Assembly: GCA_022820925.1 (NCBI GenBank)
Contig: JAJEEO010000006.1
Coordinates: 62,001 to 126,000 of the forward strand
Origin: Acidimicrobiia bacterium
Lineage (GTDB): Bacteria; Actinomycetota; Acidimicrobiia; Acidimicrobiales; Poriferisodalaceae
Direction: 5' to 3'
DNA: 64,000 nt
Under the pieces are notes generated by a model, which did no database searches, was not told where the DNA came from, and was given only the letters and a program-made list of their open reading frames with translations. Below, piece by piece: positions 60,001 to 64,000 of this stretch (position 1 is its first letter; the number at the start of each line of letters is the position of its first letter). A program made the position numbers and the translations under genes.

Positions 60001-61254
60001 GTGATCGACCTCCGCCGGCTTCGCGAGGATGCCGCATACCGCGATGGCGCTGCCCGCAAGGGCGCCTCGGAGGAGTTCATCGACGACGTGCTCGCGGCCG
60101 ACGAGACGTGGCGGGCAGTCACCCACCAGGCTGAGCAGGCGCGTGCGGCGCAGAACGCAGCATCGCGCGAGATCGGGCGGGCTGCCCCCGACGAGCGTCC
60201 GGCGAAGATCGCCGAGGCGGCACGCCTCAAGGAGGAGGTGGAACGCCTCGAGGTCTCCGAGCGGGAAGCCGCCGAGCGGCGAACTGAGTTGGCGCTGCAG
60301 GTTCCCAACCCCGCTGCGGCCGACGTTCCGTCAGGCGGAGAGGAGCACTTCGAGACGGTGCGTGAGGTGGGAGAGCGGGGCGATCCGCCTGCTCACGACC
60401 ATGCCGAGATCGGTGCGTTGGCCGGCCTGGTCGACTCCGAGAGCGGTGCTCGCAACAGCGGCTCGCGGTTCGCTTACCTCAAGGGCGCGGCGGTGCGACT
60501 GGAGTTCGCCCTCGTTCAGTGGACGATGGACTTGCTGGAGCGCAACGGCTTCGTGCCCGTCGTGCCGCCGGTGCTCGTGCGCGAGGAGATGATGACCGAG
60601 GCCGGGTTCTTCCCCGCCGACCGTCACCAGGTGTACGAGATCGACGGCGACGACCTGTTCCTGATCGGCACGTCCGAGGTGGCGCTGGCAGGCCTGCACC
60701 GGGGCGAGCGGCTGGACCGGGCCGGGCTGCCGCTGCGCTATGCCGGGTTCTCATCATGCTTCCGGCGCGAGGCCGGCACGTACGGCAAGGACACCCGCGG
60801 CATCTTCCGGGTGCATCAATTCGACAAAGTCGAGATGTTCTCGTTCTGCGACTCGGAGACGAGCTGGGACGAGCTGGAGGCATTGCGCGCCATCCAGGAG
60901 GAGATCGTCGGTTCGCTCGACCTGCCCTACCGGGTCATCAACGTGGCGGCCGGCGACCTGGGTGCTGCGGCGGCCAAGAAGTACGACCTCGAGGTGTGGC
61001 TGCCTTCCGAGCGCGCCTACCGCGAGGTCACCTCGTGCTCGAACTACACCGACTACTCGGCCCGGCGCCTCGGCACCCGTTGGTTCGACGAAGACGGCCA
61101 AGGGCTGGTCCACACCCTGAACGGCACGGCCTGTGCCGTCGGCCGCACGCTCGTGTTCATCATGGAGAACCACCAGCGGCCCGACGGCTCCATCTCCGTG
61201 CCAGAAGTGCTCCACGCCTGGCTCAACTTCACCGAGATACCGGCGCCGGCGTAG
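60001..61254 (+). CDS. serS: Seryl-tRNA synthetase
   Basis: MIDLRRLREDAAYRDGAARKG...GTSEVALAGLHRGERLDRAGLPLRYAGFSSCFRREAGTYGKDTRGIFRVHQFDKVEMF. GTG start at 60001. Confidence 0.97.
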   Translation: MIDLRRLREDAAYRDGAARKGASEEFIDDVLAADETWRAVTHQAEQARAAQNAASREIGRAAPDERPAKIAEAARLKEEVERLEVSEREAAERRTELALQVPNPAAADVPSGGEEHFETVREVGERGDPPAHDHAEIGALAGLVDSESGARNSGSRFAYLKGAAVRLEFALVQWTMDLLERNGFVPVVPPVLVREEMMTEAGFFPADRHQVYEIDGDDLFLIGTSEVALAGLHRGERLDRAGLPLRYAGFSSCFRREAGTYGKDTRGIFRVHQFDKVEMFSFCDSETSWDELEALRAIQEEIVGSLDLPYRVINVAAGDLGAAAAKKYDLEVWLPSERAYREVTSCSNYTDYSARRLGTRWFDEDGQGLVHTLNGTACAVGRTLVFIMENHQRPDGSISVPEVLHAWLNFTEIPAPA

Positions 61255-61474
61255 CGGATTCGCAGGTGCCGGTCTGGGTCTCGGCGACGCAGGACGCCGG
61301 CGCTGAGTCAGTCAATTGAAATGCCTCATCGCCGGCAGCGCAGAATGTGGCGCCGACGACGACGCCTGCGATGACGACCGCAGCCGCAATCGTGCGCAGG
61401 TTCCACGACGGTTGCGGAGTCTGCGGCGGTTCGGCATTTCCGGCGGTCTCATCGCCGACCGGTTCATCGGCCAC
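61229..61474 (-). CDS. Small single-TM hypothetical protein
   Basis: GTG start; MADEPVGDETAGNAEPPQ...WNLRTIAAAVVIAGVVVGATFCAAGDEAFQLTDSAPASCVAETQTGTCE. Confidence 0.45.
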   Translation of the reverse strand: MADEPVGDETAGNAEPPQTPQPSWNLRTIAAAVVIAGVVVGATFCAAGDEAFQLTDSAPASCVAETQTGTCESATPAPVSR

Positions 61475-61508
61475 GCCGCCGAGATTATGAGTAACTCGCC
61501 GAGCCGGC

Positions 61509-61838
61509 TTACGCGAGGGCAAGGCCGGCGGCGGCTGCGGCAGTCGCGCCGGTGATGGTGAGGGAGATGTATCCGAGCGCGAGCAGGGGACTGGCGCGGG
61601 CCAGGCGCACTGACTCGGGAAGCAATCCTGAGACCGTCGTGAGTGCGCCGAGACCCGCTGTGCCGATGACGGTCGTCGTGGCATCACCTGTGCCTGCCAG
61701 CAGGCCGAGCGCGAAGGCGCCCGAGATGTTGATGAGCAGCGTTCCGCCCGGGCCCTGGGCGGTGCTGACTCTCCAGCGCAGCACGGTGCCCGCAGCAGCC
61801 GCGATGCAGAAGCCGACGGCCACTGCCAGCGAGGTCAT
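61509..61838 (-). CDS. crcB: Fluoride channel CrcB/FluC family protein
   Basis: AAAAGTVLRWRVS...GTLLINISGAFALGLLAG...GLGALTTVSGLLPE. Confidence 0.88.
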   Translation of the reverse strand: MTSLAVAVGFCIAAAAGTVLRWRVSTAQGPGGTLLINISGAFALGLLAGTGDATTTVIGTAGLGALTTVSGLLPESVRLARASPLLALGYISLTITGATAAAAAGLALA

Positions 61839-62233
61839 GGCCGGGCTCCGCGTGCGATCGCGAGCGTGCGGCCCGTGACAAACGCCAATGTGCATGCGGC
61901 GATCGTCAGGCCGAGCCACGCGAATGCCGTGCCGACACGCCCGTCGTCGAGGTAGGTGGCCAGCTGGAGCGCCAGCGCCGACATGGAGGTGAGCGCACCG
62001 CAGAAGCCTGCTGCCAGCCACGGTGACGGCGCGGGGCCGAGACCAGTTCGGGATCGATGCGGCAGGTGTCGCATGCGCTCGTGACGGGCGGTGACCCAGC
62101 CTATGAGAGCGCAGCCGACCACGTTGGCCACGAGGAGGGCCCACGCCCCGTCCAGCTGCGTCGTCGCCGCCCATCTGGCTGCCGCGCCGATGACTCCCGC
62201 GATGGCGACCGACCCGGCGGTGCGCAGCGTCAT
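61835..62233 (-). CDS. crcB: Fluoride channel CrcB/FluC family protein (second copy)
   Basis: AGVIGAAARWAATTQ...GAWALLVANVVGCALIGWVTA...AAGFCGALTSMSALALQ; overlaps the next crcB. Confidence 0.85.
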   Translation of the reverse strand: MTLRTAGSVAIAGVIGAAARWAATTQLDGAWALLVANVVGCALIGWVTARHERMRHLPHRSRTGLGPAPSPWLAAGFCGALTSMSALALQLATYLDDGRVGTAFAWLGLTIAACTLAFVTGRTLAIARGARP

Positions 62234-62257
62234 CTCTGCTCGCCTGGTGGCGAGGGA

Positions 62258-62956
62258 TCAGCCCGCGACCGAGGTCGCGGGCTCCATCAGGCGGTCGTCG
62301 CTGGAGGCGTGGCCAGCCTGCGGCCATGCTCGGGCGGCAGTCGCCAAGCCTTCGATGAGCGCCTCGTGATGGGGCACCCGTCCGGGGCCGCGGAATCCTG
62401 TCCACATCGGGCTCTTGCCGCGGATGCGCGGCGGCAGTTCGATCTGGACGCCGCCGCCGCGTGGCAGGTTGCAGGGGTTGCGCGGGTGCTGGCCGGCCAG
62501 CGTCTTGGGGATGTCATCGAGACGATGAAGGATCTCGTAGTGCGGCAGTCGCCCGATCAGATGCACCGCGACGTGGGCCGCCAGCGTCCGGTTGCGCCCG
62601 CCCAGCAGCACCGCTCGCAGCAGCCGGGGGCTGCCGAATCCGTGGACTGCCACCACGACATCCACATGGTCGAGGAACTCACGCAGCACCGGCGAATCAG
62701 CGGGATCGAAGCTGTGGCTAGGCAGGTGCCACTGATCGTCGGGACCCTGCAGGCAGGCATACACCGAGGCGTCGCTGCGCTCGGCGGCCGCCGAGGCGAT
62801 GTCGTCGGTCACCTCTTCGAGCCAGCCGCCGTGAAAGGCCATGAAGCCGAACCGCGAACGCAGTTGCAGCACTTCGCTCACCCCGGGACGCCCGAGCAAT
62901 TCGGCGAAGGGCCGCTCAGCGTCGAGCAGCGTGCGGTCCTTCAGGTGCAGTGCCAC
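62258..62956 (-). CDS. Poly-gamma-glutamate hydrolase-like family protein
   Basis: FGFMAFHGGWLEEVTDDIASAAAERSDASVYACLQG...VVVAVHGFG...NPCNLPRGGGVQIELPPRIRG. Confidence 0.75.
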   Translation of the reverse strand: MALHLKDRTLLDAERPFAELLGRPGVSEVLQLRSRFGFMAFHGGWLEEVTDDIASAAAERSDASVYACLQGPDDQWHLPSHSFDPADSPVLREFLDHVDVVVAVHGFGSPRLLRAVLLGGRNRTLAAHVAVHLIGRLPHYEILHRLDDIPKTLAGQHPRNPCNLPRGGGVQIELPPRIRGKSPMWTGFRGPGRVPHHEALIEGLATAARAWPQAGHASSDDRLMEPATSVAG

Positions 62957-62962
62957 GGTGGA

Positions 62963-63880
62963 TCAGTTCAGCATCTCCGCGGCACTGCTCGCTTGGTCTG
63001 GAGCTGCTGGGTCGCCGCCGCCGTTCTCGGCTGAGGCCGTCTCGCTGCGGCGGCCCGTCGCCAGCATCGCCATGACACCGACGGCGAGCACGATGCTCAT
63101 GATGATTCCGAGCCGCACGCCGCCGACGGAGGCCACCCAGTTGGACAGGCTGCTGCTCCAGCGTTCGACAGTCACCACCAGCCCGTCGCCGCCGCGGTCG
63201 GTCAGGTCGATGAACCAGTACCAGATGGTGAACGCGCCGGCTGCGATCATCAGGATCGCCGCGATGGTGTCGGTGTAGCGCATGAGCACCCGCAGCTTGC
63301 TCAGCAGCCAGCCGCGTGCCAGCGCCAGGCTGACGGCCAGCGACGTCAGCACCATGCCCATGCCCAGCGCATAGAGCACAAATGACACGACGCCGCCGAC
63401 GAAGCTGTCATCGCCGGCGGAGGCCGTGACCACGACAAGGAACGTGGCCAGTCCGCACGAGACCGAGGCCACCGCATAGCTCACGCCGAACAGGAACAGC
63501 GAGCGCATGTCCCGCCCGCTCGCCCCTCGCTCGAACTTGGGCAGGTAGGCCGTGAGCCGGAAGCCGGCGAGGATCGCGACGCCGAGCGCGATGAGCCCCA
63601 CCCCGATGACGATGGCCGCCCACGGCACGTAGTCGCGCAGGGCGCTCAAACCCGCCGACAGCGCGATGCCGACGATGCCGAACACCACCACGATGCCGGT
63701 GGTGACGACCGCGCCGGTGGCCAATGCCCGCCCGACGCCTGCACGGGAGCTGCCCTCGCCGGCTCGGCGGTCGATGCCCAGGAAGAACGACAGGTAGGCG
63801 GGCAACATCGCGAAGCCGCACGGGTTGATGGTCGCCACGATGCCAGCCGTGAAAGCGAAGGTGAGCCGTGCGCTGTTCAC
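62963..63880 (-). CDS. ccdA: Cytochrome c biogenesis protein CcdA family
   Basis: TAGIVATINPCGFAMLPAYLSFFLG...SYAVASVSCGLATFLVVVTASAG; GTG start. Confidence 0.92.
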   Translation of the reverse strand: MNSARLTFAFTAGIVATINPCGFAMLPAYLSFFLGIDRRAGEGSSRAGVGRALATGAVVTTGIVVVFGIVGIALSAGLSALRDYVPWAAIVIGVGLIALGVAILAGFRLTAYLPKFERGASGRDMRSLFLFGVSYAVASVSCGLATFLVVVTASAGDDSFVGGVVSFVLYALGMGMVLTSLAVSLALARGWLLSKLRVLMRYTDTIAAILMIAAGAFTIWYWFIDLTDRGGDGLVVTVERWSSSLSNWVASVGGVRLGIIMSIVLAVGVMAMLATGRRSETASAENGGGDPAAPDQASSAAEMLN

Positions 63881-63895
63881 AATCCGCTGTGTCCT

Positions 63896-64000
63896 TTCTT
63901 CGGCCTAGAGGCCGCTGTGTCGATTCTTCGGCCTAAAGGCCGCTGTGTCGATTCTTCGGGCTAAAGCCCGCTGTGTTGTTTCTTCGGCCTAGAGGCCGAA
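63896..64000. repeat. 28-nt tandem hairpin repeat array (3.75 units, truncated by the window edge)
   Basis: Units at 63896, 63924, 63952 and 63980: TTCTTCGGCCTAgAGGCCGCTGTGTCGA; third unit has CGGGCTAAAGCCCG. Confidence 0.9.

Noticed and set aside
63884-64000. CRISPR-like array
   Set aside because: Units are contiguous 28-nt repeats with no unique spacers and no cas genes; reported as a tandem hairpin array instead.

Overview
A 64-kb, GC-rich actinobacterial-type chromosomal window (the gene content suggests an Acidimicrobiia-like lineage, which is inference). From left to right it contains: (1) a defence island with AbiEi/AbiEii, HsdM/HsdS, RadC and a TIGR02391 + DUF5343 pair, abutting the 3' end of tRNA-Gly; (2) dcd, a large Fe-S oxidoreductase, a cNMP-binding protein, PII and gpmA; (3) a dnaK-grpE-dnaJ-hspR + clpB heat-shock cluster with a HAIR-like operator; (4) a long purine cluster (purA-D-E-B-C-S-Q-L-F-M) plus an ACT-malic enzyme; (5) tRNA-Phe and tRNA-Asp, a YcaQ-like protein, rpmB/rpmG, an LLM oxidoreductase and a NUDIX protein; (6) an accessory region with HicA/HicB-like genes, a two-component system, a secreted low-complexity protein, duplicated small membrane-protein cassettes and a serine recombinase, ending at the 3' side of tRNA-Glu; (7) clpS and a cytochrome c oxidase locus; (8) a UGSC-motif gene, an NCS2 permease-ATPase fusion, serS, paired CrcB/FluC, a PGA hydrolase-like gene and ccdA, with a tandem hairpin array at the right edge. 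The most notable observations are: a CoxI-like protein that has lost all six metal-ligand histidines, encoded with its own CoxIII-like and YWPI-domain partners beside the normal oxidase; an in-frame UGA inside a C-U-G-S-C motif that the ORF track splits into two ORFs (probable selenoprotein with a hairpin just downstream); a 28-nt tandem hairpin array and a dispersed 41-nt hairpin repeat, each showing compensatory changes; and a region of duplicated, partly broken membrane-protein cassettes near a recombinase. All assignments come from reading the sequence by eye; no database search was run.
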